The notes: generated by a model not told the origin, from the letters alone. A DNA stretch of 6,037 nucleotides from Methanobacterium sp. UBA279 (GCA_002502855.1 DAQK01000011.1:1-6037), one strand, 5' to 3'; counted from the first letter of the stretch, positions 1 through 5,720 are shown. A program made the numbers and translations.

Positions 1-193
1 TCTGTAGAAATCATCATCAAAAGTTGATGATGAAATTTTAATGCTTTGAAATATTCGTGATTATAAGACCGTAAAGATGTTTTAGCACTCTAAATGCATA
101 AATAAGCTTTAATGGATATTGCTTCGACCAAAACACCTATAGATCATCTTAGTTGATACTAGCTTATGTACAAATTTATATATTTTCTACAGA
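1..193. repeat. Possible MITE-like element bounded by 10-bp inverted repeats
   Basis: TCTGTAGAAA at 1-10 is the exact reverse complement of TTTCTACAGA at 184-193, so a 193-base AT-rich segment is bounded by perfect 10-base inverted repeats. No reading frame of useful length exists inside on either strand, as expected for a non-autonomous miniature element or an insertion-sequence remnant. The left repeat starts at the first base of the window, so a longer repeat or a target-site duplication cannot be tested here. I do not recognise the terminal sequence as belonging to a named insertion sequence family. In AT-rich DNA a 10-base match can also arise by chance. Confidence 0.3.
11..33. repeat. 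Perfect 10-bp hairpin
   Basis: TCATCATCAA (11-20) and TTGATGATGA (24-33) are exact reverse complements separated by the three bases AAG. The hairpin starts immediately after the left 10-base inverted repeat at 1-10. This fits subterminal structure in a miniature element. It could equally be the end of a structured transcript from outside the window, but no T-run follows it, so a classic terminator is unlikely. Confidence 0.4.
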
Positions 194-384
194 GCCCAAA
201 TATTATACCGGCCTCCCAATAGTAAATTTTTTAAAATAATAAGGTAAAGTCCTTGAAAATAAATATTCCACCAATAAATTAGCAAAACAAATAAGATTCA
301 GTGACGATATCACCAATCTTGTACAATACATTATTGGTCAGCATCACTTATAAAACCTAACTTTTAGCCAAAATGTATTAAAAA
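194..384. other. Gene-free AT-rich stretch
   Basis: I find no coding frame, tRNA or convincing structured RNA here; together with 1-193 it makes a 384-base gene-free region. ACCAAT at 312-317 and ATTGGT at 333-338 form a short, widely spaced inverted repeat of doubtful meaning. On the minus strand, just past the stop of the DUF2283 gene, the sequence is T-rich (about 366-384) and may end that transcript, as archaeal transcription often stops at oligo-T. Confidence 0.4.
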
Positions 385-573
385 TTAATTTTTTAAATTC
401 CTTTTTTTACTTGCGTTGCTGATGGTTACTCCTATGATACTCCCTTTTTTATACCTGATTATCACATCATCATCGGTGATCTTTGAATCATCTGCCCGAC
501 TATCTTCTTTAAAATTGATATAGAGAACATCGGCTTCTTTATCATAATCGGTGGAGATCCTGGAATAGGGCAT
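385..573 (-). CDS. DUF2283 family protein, probable antitoxin
   Basis: The 62-residue product carries the DUF2283 pattern: YDKEADVLYI near residues 10-19, then an acidic linker (about 23-36), then VIIRYKKGSIIGVTISNASK near 37-56. Small DUF2283 proteins often sit beside RelE-like or other small nuclease toxins and are thought to be antitoxins; here the gene directly follows a broken toxin-like gene on the same strand. The ATG at 573 has a GGAG nine bases upstream (583-586), so it can be translated as called. However, the frame stays open upstream and reads EVKKILNIVPELLD directly before this Met, which matches the usual N-terminus of the family as I remember it. The ancestral start was therefore probably near 618, where the codon is now TTA. 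This copy may be an N-terminally shortened product of a decaying module. Confidence 0.8.
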   Translation of the reverse strand: MPYSRISTDYDKEADVLYINFKEDSRADDSKITDDDVIIRYKKGSIIGVTISNASKKRNLKN

Positions 574-614
574 ATCCAGTAACTCCGGTACGATATTTAA
601 TATTTTCTTTACTT

Positions 615-903
615 CTAAATTCCCCGTATCCTTCGCTTTTTTTCCAATTTTTTTATACGGCTTGTTAAAAATGTAGTAATCACGAAGCTATCATTACTAA
701 TTCTTTATATATTACTATAATGTATTTTTTATCCTTTATATTTTTTATTGCTATATATTCTCCAGAATTACCGGCATATATTGCTTCAGGTTCTTTTAAA
801 GTTTCCAGAACTTCATAATGATAAGCCATAGATTATTTGTAATATGGATCCATCTTTCACTGGTTAATCGTATCGCTATGCCATTTTCTAGAATATACTC
901 GAT
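615..903 (-). pseudogene. Broken toxin-like gene (PBECR/RelE-like nuclease style), two frameshifts
   Basis: Three pieces in different frames join into one plausible protein of about 95 residues. Piece 1 (903 to about 832) reads EYILENGIAIRLTSERWIHIT. Piece 2 (829 to about 698) reads MAYHYEVLETLKEPEAIY, then GEYIAIKN and KKYIIVIYKEL. Piece 3 (about 695 to 615) reads NDSFVITTFLTSRIKK and ends at TAG. This order (RLT-ERW-HI, then V-ETL-EP-IY, then KYL-VVYKE, then DGF-ITA-T-IKK) is that of small toxins often paired with DUF2283, which I recall as PBECR-type or RelE-like nuclease folds; the exact family name is uncertain. The second break fits loss of one A (KELSNDSF expected). The first fits a small deletion around 829-832. 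The first piece has no start codon: ATC stands at 901-903 where ATG would be expected. The longest intact piece gives only a 49-residue product (680-829), probably inactive. Confidence 0.7.
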
Positions 904-930
904 GCACCATTAACAATATTATTAATAATA

Positions 931-943
931 AATATAAATAAAG
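931..943 (-). promoter_or_regulatory. Possible TATA box for the toxin/DUF2283 pair
   Basis: On the minus strand this reads CTTTATTTATATT, similar to an archaeal TATA element. It lies about 28-35 bases before the first codon of the toxin-like remnant (901-903), so transcription would begin close to that codon, giving a leaderless or very short-leader transcript. The whole 904-1000 stretch is AT-rich, so chance TATA matches are common. Confidence 0.3.
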
Positions 944-1049
944 TAATATAATATTATTGATTTGCTGGAATATATTACAATATATAGGTTTATGAAATCA
1001 ATAAAAAGTCAGTTGTATTAAAATGAACAATTTAATGGACAAAAATTAA

Positions 1050-1295
1050 TCATTCTTTATATTCTTGTTTTTCTATACACTCTTTTGCAACACGGAGTAG
1101 TTTAGTTAATTCCAGTCCTATTGCACCCTTCTTCATCATGCCAAAGTCATCAAACGCCCGTTTTTCCAGGAATTCCGCAACATCGGGGGTTACTGTTCCG
1201 CGTATCAGTACTTTGTCTGCTTCCAGCCATTCTTTTTCTAATCTTTTAAGCTCTGGTGTTCCTTTTGGCATGAAGATTTTTATCCCTGTAGCCAT
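1050..1295 (-). CDS. Small hypothetical protein, possible ribbon-helix-helix
   Basis: The product is an 81-residue, charged, soluble protein with no signal peptide or membrane segment. Residues about 28-70 (KVLIRGTVTPDVAEFLEK, then FDDFGMMKKGAIGLELTKLLR) resemble a ribbon-helix-helix layout: a short strand with alternating residues, a helix beginning TPDVAEFLEK, a turn, and a second helix. That would suit a small DNA-binding regulator or antitoxin, but I do not recognise the family and no toxin partner follows. The ATG at 1295 has no good ribosome-binding site; an AT-rich run lies directly upstream. A second in-frame ATG (MPKGTPELKRLEKEW, from 1271) is a possible alternative start. Oligo-T on the minus strand after the stop (1041-1045) may help termination. 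The gene is alone and divergent from the gene at 1418. Amino-acid composition supports real coding; the antisense frame on the plus strand is implausible. Confidence 0.6.
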   Translation of the reverse strand: MATGIKIFMPKGTPELKRLEKEWLEADKVLIRGTVTPDVAEFLEKRAFDDFGMMKKGAIGLELTKLLRVAKECIEKQEYKE

Positions 1296-1354
1296 TTTTA
1301 TATTTTTATATATTGCCTTATTAATATTTGGTTTTAAAGCAACGTAGCAACAGA

Positions 1355-1362
1355 TTTATATG
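1355..1362 (+). promoter_or_regulatory. TATA-like box between divergent small genes
   Basis: TTTATATG on the plus strand lies about 63 bases before the ATG at 1418, so initiation would be expected near 1385-1390, giving a leader of about 30-45 bases. The same bases read CATATAAA on the minus strand and could serve the gene at 1050-1295 with a start near 1330. One near-symmetric element may serve one or both directions; the sequence cannot tell which. Confidence 0.35.
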
Positions 1363-1417
1363 TTAGGGGACCTCTAATAATAAAATCGAATATTGTGAAA
1401 ATCCCAGTAAAATGTAA

Positions 1418-1723
1418 ATGGTGGATTTCATTATGCCAGTATTTAAAGCGGTGAATATATTAACTCTTCTACTTCCTGGAGGGGATGGAACCATTAACAT
1501 TATTAGAAAACTGGATACTCTCCCCCCAGATTTTGATGACCTGCCCTGGATCCATGGAAGATCCGATAAGAAATACTCCGGTCACCTGGAAATACGGGAC
1601 ACTGTGATCTTACTCATTGAAATGGCCGGTTTTCAAGAAATATACCAGATAAGCTGTGAGATAGTGGAAGGTGAAGGTAAAACAGATATTTTTGCTGTTA
1701 CTTCTAGTAGGGGGTACAATTAA
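1418..1723 (+). CDS. Hypothetical protein of unknown family
   Basis: The product is a soluble, acidic protein of 101 residues from the ATG at 1418, or 96 from the ATG at 1433 (MPVFKAVNILTLLLPGG). The second start looks better placed: GGTGG lies about eight bases upstream, whereas nothing like a ribosome-binding site precedes 1418. A TAA stop immediately before 1418 excludes a longer form. I recognise no domain. Visible features are a hydrophobic patch near residues 12-20 (too short for a membrane span), a DLPWIHGR segment in the middle, and a C-terminal half (LEIRDTVILLIEMAGF, then ISCEIVEGEGKTDIFAV) that looks like alternating strands and helix. Mixed composition and moderate GC suggest a real gene. 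It ends about 200 bases before ppx and is probably transcribed separately, since ppx has its own promoter candidate. Confidence 0.55.
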   Translation: MVDFIMPVFKAVNILTLLLPGGDGTINIIRKLDTLPPDFDDLPWIHGRSDKKYSGHLEIRDTVILLIEMAGFQEIYQISCEIVEGEGKTDIFAVTSSRGYN

Positions 1724-1874
1724 AATCACACTCCATCGAGAATGATAGATTAACATTAATGAGCTAGATAGATTAAATTAAATAATTTGAGAATCCATAT
1801 CACTATACCAATTGCTTCTTTTTCATGGATACATGGTTGGTTAACTTCAATAAAATAGAAATAGAAAACTATCC

Positions 1875-1884
1875 AAATATATAC
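1875..1884 (+). promoter_or_regulatory. Probable TATA box of the ppx-ppk operon
   Basis: AAATATATAC sits about 25-30 bases before an expected transcription start near 1905, about 45-50 bases upstream of the ATG at 1927. A purine-rich stretch (about 1856-1868) precedes it and could be the BRE. Its position inside the longest open frame argues that the 34 residues upstream of 1927 are not translated. Confidence 0.45.
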
Positions 1885-1912
1885 ATACAATCAGATAAGA
1901 ACTCATTTTTCC

Positions 1913-1917
1913 GAGGT
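1913..1917 (+). promoter_or_regulatory. Ribosome-binding site that sets the ppx start
   Basis: GAGGT lies nine bases before the ATG at 1927 and matches the GGAGGTGATC complement of the archaeal 16S rRNA 3' end. The in-frame ATG at 1825 has no such site. This is the main evidence for the shorter ppx start. Confidence 0.6.
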
Positions 1918-1926
1918 TTATCTATC

Positions 1927-2817
1927 ATGTTACATGGAATCATAGACATCGGCTCCAACACCATCAGATTAAATGTTTACCGTGTGGAAGATGAGAAAGT
2001 AAACGTGGTGGTTTCCAAAAAAGAAATCCTGGGCCTGATCTCATATGTAAAAAGGGGAAAGTTAAGGGGTAAGGGAGTTAAAAAACTTGTAGCTGACCTG
2101 AAGGAGATGAAGGACCTCCTGGATCTGTTGAATATCGAAAGTTACCATTTCTTCGCCACCGCATCACTTAGAAACATCAAAAACAGTGCAGAAATCACCC
2201 AGATCATTAGTGACCGGGTCGGTATAGAAGTTGACGTCTTATCCGGTGAGGAGGAGGGTGAGTTGAGTTTCTACGGATCCCTGGCCACCATAAAGGAGGA
2301 CGACGGAATCCTGATTGATCTGGGAGGGGGCAGTGTGGAGCTGGTCCTTTTCCAGGATAAAAAGATAACAGAAAAGCGCAGCATACCGGTGGGATCCTTG
2401 AAGATGTTCGATGAATACGTTTCCCAGATGATACCCACCAGGGAGGAAGGTGAGCGGATCAAAGAAAGGGTACACCAGGAACTGGAGAAAACCGGCCTTA
2501 AAGGAAAGATTCCCTTCATGTGTGGTGTGGGGGGAGCTCTCCGGGCGGTTAAACACTTACTGGTTGATATGGATTTGAAGAAGCCTAAAGATGATCTGAT
2601 GGATGTTAAACTCCTGAAGCAGCTGGAAGCAGAGTTAGAACACAACGATAAGCCCACTTACAACAAGATATTACATGTTAAACCGGCCAGGATCCATACC
2701 TTAGTCCCTGCGTTGCTCATCACCGATGGACTCACCTCTTACTTTGGATGTGAAAAATTACAGGTCAGCAAATACAGTATCAGAGAAGGCTACCTGTACC
2801 GGAAGGTGTTGAAGTAG
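1927..2817 (+). CDS. ppx: Exopolyphosphatase, Ppx/GppA family
   Basis: Ppx removes terminal phosphates from inorganic polyphosphate in the cytoplasm. The family belongs to the ASKHA (actin/Hsp70/sugar kinase) fold. The 296-residue product shows the first phosphate motif DIGSNTIRL at residues 7-15, ATASLRN at 77-83, the acidic GEEEGELSF segment at 107-115, the second phosphate motif DLGGGSVEL at 131-139, IPVGSLKMF at 153-161, GVGGALRAVK at 200-209, and the conserved C-terminal REGYLY at 286-291. It is the short form, lacking the C-terminal HD-like domains of the roughly 500-residue bacterial enzymes. I start it at 1927 because the family begins directly before DIGSNT, a GAGGT site is correctly spaced, and the longer frame from 1825 adds 34 residues unlike the family and overlaps the probable promoter. 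Guanosine pentaphosphate hydrolysis is possible for the family, but polyphosphate is favoured by the adjacent kinase gene, two bases downstream. Confidence 0.92.
   Translation: MLHGIIDIGSNTIRLNVYRVEDEKVNVVVSKKEILGLISYVKRGKLRGKGVKKLVADLKEMKDLLDLLNIESYHFFATASLRNIKNSAEITQIISDRVGIEVDVLSGEEEGELSFYGSLATIKEDDGILIDLGGGSVELVLFQDKKITEKRSIPVGSLKMFDEYVSQMIPTREEGERIKERVHQELEKTGLKGKIPFMCGVGGALRAVKHLLVDMDLKKPKDDLMDVKLLKQLEAELEHNDKPTYNKILHVKPARIHTLVPALLITDGLTSYFGCEKLQVSKYSIREGYLYRKVLK
2803..2808 (+). promoter_or_regulatory. ppk ribosome-binding site inside the end of ppx
   Basis: AAGGTG lies within the last codons of ppx, 11 bases before the ppk ATG at 2820. The nested site and the two-base gap between stop and start indicate one mRNA, perhaps with translational coupling. 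Confidence 0.55.
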
Positions 2818-2819
2818 AC

Positions 2820-4892
2820 ATGCCCAAAACAGACTACAGTTTCACCCAGAACCGGGAGTTGTCCTGGCTCAAGTTCAACCTCCGTGTGTTAGAAGAAGCA
2901 GAAGACGATTCTGTCCCTTTACTTGAACAGTTGAAGTATATATCTATTTTTACCAGTAACCTGGACGAGTTTTACATGGTACGCTGCGGTAGCCTCTACG
3001 ATTTATCCCTCATCGATGAGGACTACGTGGACAACAAGACGGGCTGGGATGCCCAGGAGCAGCTCGATGCTATCTACGAGAGGACCACCTATCTCTACAA
3101 AAGAAGGGATGATGTATACGAAAGTGTCAGCTCTAAACTCAGGGAGAAGGGCATATTTGAACTGGATTTTGAGGATATGACCAAAGGCGAGGTCAAGTAC
3201 TTCAAGGATTACTTCCTGAACTACATCTTCCCTGTACTCTCCCCCCAGATAATTGATGTGCAGCACCCCTTCCCCCACCTCTACAACAAGTCCCGTTACG
3301 TCATGCTCATCCTGGAAAGTAAGGGCGAAACCCTGTTTGGACTCATCAACGTCCCCCGCTCTTTACCGTCCATCATCTATTCGCCTGAGGATAAGATGCG
3401 CTACATCTTGACGGAGAAGATCGTCCACCAGTACGCGGATAAGGTCTTCAGCAACTATCAGGTGCTGTTTAAGACCATACTCTCGGTTACCAGAAACGCG
3501 GATATCACCCTTTCCAACGACCAAATCGATGAGGATGAGGATTACCGGGGTGCCATGACCAAGATCTTAAAGAAGAGAACCCGCTTAGCCCCTATCAGAC
3601 TGGAATTCTATCGGAACTCCCATAAGAAATTGACCAAATTCCTGCGCAAACAGTTGAATCTCAAGGAAAACCAGGTGCAGGTCTCCCATACACCACTGGA
3701 CATGGCCTACGTGTATAAATTATACGACCACATAGAGAAGGTGGATGAGTTAAAATTCCATACTATAACCTTCAACCCCTACTATCCCCGGACACCCCAG
3801 ATTATAGAACCAGGGGAGATCCTCCCCCAGCTCAGGGAGAGGGATATTTTACTCTCCTATCCTTATGATTCCTTCGATCCTTTCCTGAAATTTTTAAAGG
3901 AGGCAGCAAACGATGAATACGTTGTGTCGGTTCAAATCGCCATCTACCGGTTAGCCCAGTCGTCTTCGGTGATAAAATATTTACGGGAAGCCCGGGAAAA
4001 TGGGAAGGATGTGACGGTGTTAATCGAGCTTCGAGCCCGCTTTGATGAGGAGAGAAACATCCACTATGCCAGCATGCTCGAGGAAGCTGGCTGCCGGGTC
4101 CAGTACGGCTTTGAAATGTACAAGGTCCACTCCAAGATCTGTCTGGTCACCAGGAAGGAGGGGAGGGATATTCACTACTTCACCCAGCTGGGTACCGGTA
4201 ACTACAACGAAAAAACAGCCAGGCTCTACACTGATATGAGTTTTTTAACCAGCAGGAATGACATCGGAGAAGATGCCATGCTTTACTTTAAGAACATGTC
4301 TATTTCCAATATTAATGGGGAGTATGACCGGTTACTGGTGGCTCCCTTTAAATTTAAATCCAGGCTCATCAAGATGATGGAAGAGCAGATTGAAGAGGCG
4401 GAGAAGGGTCGTCCGGCCAGTATCATCATGAAGATGAACTCCCTCACCGACCGGGAGATAATCGACATGCTCTCTAAGGCATCAAATGCCGGTGTGAAAA
4501 TCAAGTTGATAATCAGGGGTATCTGCTGTATAATACCAGGTTTACCTGGTAAAACTGAAAATATTGAAGTTACCAGTATCGTGGGCCGGTTCCTGGAGCA
4601 CCACCGGATATACTGTTTTGGAACGGGAGATGATGCTAAAATTTATCTCTCAAGCGGGGATTTAATGACCAGGAACACTGAGAAACGGGTTGAAATTGCA
4701 TTCCCCGTTGATGACCCCGGCCTTAAAGAGGAGATCAGGAATATGATGAGAGTCATGCTCAACGACAATGTAAAAGCCAGGAAGATCAATACCGAGGGTG
4801 ATTATGAGCGGATTACCCGTGAAGGCGAGAAGATCGATGCTCAAAGGTGCCTGATGCAGAGGGATTACTCGGTTAGCCCTCTCCTTAACTGA
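2820..4892 (+). CDS. ppk1: Polyphosphate kinase 1
   Basis: Ppk1 reversibly transfers the gamma phosphate of ATP onto polyphosphate through a phosphohistidine intermediate. At 690 residues it matches the usual length (E. coli 688), and the four-domain order is present: N domain (about 1-108, with SNLDEF at 46-51), head domain (about 109-315), and the two phospholipase-D-like C domains (about 320-505 and 506-690). Comparison with E. coli from memory gives a constant offset of two: ATP-contact Asn47, metal/phosphate Arg377 in IYRLA and Arg407 in RARFDEE, phosphorylated His437 in KVHSK, and His594 in FLEHHRIY. GTGNYNEKTARLYTD (458-472) is intact. The residue equivalent to E. coli His454 is Gln456 (FTQLGTGN); I recall this Gln in other anaerobe Ppk1 proteins, so activity is probably retained. 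The start at 2820 has a good ribosome-binding site and directly precedes the family's NRELSWLKFN segment (11-20). It is co-transcribed with ppx. No specific phosphate-regulation site is visible. Confidence 0.97.
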   Translation: MPKTDYSFTQNRELSWLKFNLRVLEEAEDDSVPLLEQLKYISIFTSNLDEFYMVRCGSLYDLSLIDEDYVDNKTGWDAQEQLDAIYERTTYLYKRRDDVYESVSSKLREKGIFELDFEDMTKGEVKYFKDYFLNYIFPVLSPQIIDVQHPFPHLYNKSRYVMLILESKGETLFGLINVPRSLPSIIYSPEDKMRYILTEKIVHQYADKVFSNYQVLFKTILSVTRNADITLSNDQIDEDEDYRGAMTKILKKRTRLAPIRLEFYRNSHKKLTKFLRKQLNLKENQVQVSHTPLDMAYVYKLYDHIEKVDELKFHTITFNPYYPRTPQIIEPGEILPQLRERDILLSYPYDSFDPFLKFLKEAANDEYVVSVQIAIYRLAQSSSVIKYLREARENGKDVTVLIELRARFDEERNIHYASMLEEAGCRVQYGFEMYKVHSKICLVTRKEGRDIHYFTQLGTGNYNEKTARLYTDMSFLTSRNDIGEDAMLYFKNMSISNINGEYDRLLVAPFKFKSRLIKMMEEQIEEAEKGRPASIIMKMNSLTDREIIDMLSKASNAGVKIKLIIRGICCIIPGLPGKTENIEVTSIVGRFLEHHRIYCFGTGDDAKIYLSSGDLMTRNTEKRVEIAFPVDDPGLKEEIRNMMRVMLNDNVKARKINTEGDYERITREGEKIDAQRCLMQRDYSVSPLLN

Positions 4893-4996
4893 AAAAATTT
4901 CTACAAAACTTAATATTTTATTCGAAAAGTATGAATTGGTCCATAAAACGACCAAATATAAGCTAACATGAACATTTTAAGTATTTAAAGTATAAA

Positions 4997-5016
4997 TTTA
5001 TTTTATTTCTTTTTCT
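4997..5016 (+). terminator. T-rich stretch, possible terminator of ppx-ppk
   Basis: About 105 bases after the ppk stop the plus strand becomes T-rich (TTT, TTTT, TTT and TTTT runs broken by single A or C). Archaeal transcription commonly ends at such U-rich stretches without a hairpin. It overlaps the end of the opposing TumE-like gene, so the two transcripts converge here. A shorter T-rich patch lies at about 4911-4921. Confidence 0.35.
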
Positions 5017-5364
5017 AAATACTCAATTAAATGAATAATATCAATAGGTTTATAAGGGTAAACATTTCCATCTTTATGGATGTGATGTGGAAATGTTTCG
5101 ATTTTTCTATGGTGAGGTGCGTTATCCCATCTTCTTATAAGTTTTCCACTTTTATCTTGCCAGTGAACCCGGTATTTTTCTATTTTTATGTTTTCATTAA
5201 CAGTTACATAAAGGAATATTTCTAACTGATCGTTATTTTTTAAAACGGCATCAATCCGAATATATCCCTCCAATTCCTTTTTAATTTCTCTTTTGATAGA
5301 AAATGAGTTTATTTACGGGAGATATTATCAAAGCTGCACTAACTTTGGAAAAAATATTCCCCAA
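4998..5364 (-). pseudogene. TumE-like (DUF6516) toxin with an internal frameshift
   Basis: The continuous part (4998-5273) contains the hallmark of the TumE/DUF6516 toxin family: GYIRIDAVLKNNDQLEIFLYV, then YRVHWQDKSGKLIRRWDNAPHH, then ETFPHHIHKDG. This part has only a TTG (5273) as start, without a clear ribosome-binding site, and would begin right at the domain edge. In another frame, 5364-5281 (TTG start, then NIFSKVSAALIISPVNKLIFYQKR and a TAA stop) supplies a plausible N-terminus. It is preceded by AAGGTG at 5376-5381 with 11-base spacing. Joining the two frames near 5285-5295, within an A/G-rich run, gives about 118 residues, which fits the family length as I recall it. TumE is known as the toxin of a toxin-antitoxin pair, and an antitoxin-like frame lies directly upstream. 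The simplest reading is a frameshifted toxin; a truncated product or an assembly error is possible. Confidence 0.65.
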
Positions 5365-5375
5365 TCAAAGTTATG

Positions 5376-5381
5376 CACCTT
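5376..5381 (-). promoter_or_regulatory. Ribosome-binding site before the N-terminal piece of the TumE-like gene
   Basis: On the minus strand this reads AAGGTG, 11 bases before the TTG at 5362-5364. Its presence marks where the toxin originally began and supports the view that the frame starting at 5273 lacks its N-terminus. Confidence 0.45.
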
Positions 5382-5389
5382 TAAAGATA

Positions 5390-5680
5390 TTATATACTCT
5401 TTTTTATTCTTTCACGCATATCTAATAGAGATGACCATTCCATATAATCTAAATTATCGCCTAATTTTCCAGATTCAAACATGGAGCAGAACTCTTCATT
5501 TTTCATTTTATATTTCTTTTCAAATACAGATAATTGGGTGTTTATTTCTTTCAGATCCCTCTCTAACTCTTCAATTTTATATCTGGTTAATTTATTTATT
5601 GTTAAAAATAAAACTTCATCTTTATCACCTAGACGGGCTAATTCCTCTAGTTCTTGATTTTGTAAATCACGTCTGCCACT
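5390..5680 (-). pseudogene. Antitoxin-like partner of the TumE-like gene, no start codon seen
   Basis: A 96-codon open frame follows an in-frame TAA (5681-5683) and contains no ATG, GTG or TTG until codon 59. It nevertheless reads like a real protein: RRDLQNQELEELARLGDKDE, then FLTINKLTRYKIEELERDL, a charged coiled-coil-like helix, then FEKKYKMKNEEFCSMFESG, then KLGDNLDYMEWSSLLDMRER. The last part matches a pattern I recall from small proteins next to DUF6516 toxins (FE-KYGM-EEF, GELGD, DY-EW). It lies just upstream of the TumE-like gene on the same strand and is the likely antitoxin. The start may have been lost by mutation, or lie in another frame: a GTG at 5688 opens a frame that stops after 13 codons. 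The ATG at codon 59 would give only 38 residues. The opposite strand also has a long open frame, but its composition is that of an antisense shadow. Confidence 0.6.
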
Positions 5681-5711
5681 TTAATCACTGATATTAATTT
5701 TGTACCACATT

Positions 5712-5720
5712 AAAATATAA
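5712..5720 (-). promoter_or_regulatory. Possible TATA box for the TumE-like pair
   Basis: On the minus strand this reads TTATATTTT. Spacing of about 25 bases places initiation near 5690, close to where the antitoxin-like frame opens, which would suit a leaderless or short-leader transcript. The AT-rich background limits confidence. Confidence 0.3.

Noticed and set aside
175..182. TTTATATA as a promoter on the plus strand
   Set aside because: It is a good archaeal TATA match, but no gene follows on the plus strand for over 1 kb, and such strings are frequent in this AT-rich DNA.
312..338. ACCAAT / ATTGGT inverted repeat as an operator
   Set aside because: Only six bases match, the spacing is wide, and no promoter or start codon lies nearby on either strand.
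1138..1347. 69-codon plus-strand open frame opposite the gene at 1050-1295
   Set aside because: Serine-rich, low-complexity translation typical of an antisense frame; the minus-strand product looks far more protein-like.
2239..2657. Two minus-strand open frames inside ppx
   Set aside because: They lie entirely opposite conserved Ppx motifs and show no domain; shadows of the ppx gene.
4042..4239. 65-codon plus-strand frame inside ppk1
   Set aside because: It lies out of frame across the catalytic His region of ppk1 and has skewed composition; a shadow.
4894..4906. TTTCTACA near the end of ppk1 as a further copy of the terminal repeat seen at 184-193
   Set aside because: Only eight bases match and there is no paired copy nearby; chance is sufficient.
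4662..4955. 97-codon minus-strand frame over the 3' end of ppk1
   Set aside because: It is opposite conserved Ppk1 C-terminal sequence, has no motif, and lacks a convincing ribosome-binding site.
5293..5691. 132-codon open frame on the plus strand
   Set aside because: Its product is an unlikely mix of aromatic and hydrophobic residues, and it is antisense to the motif-bearing antitoxin-like frame at 5390-5680; it is a shadow.
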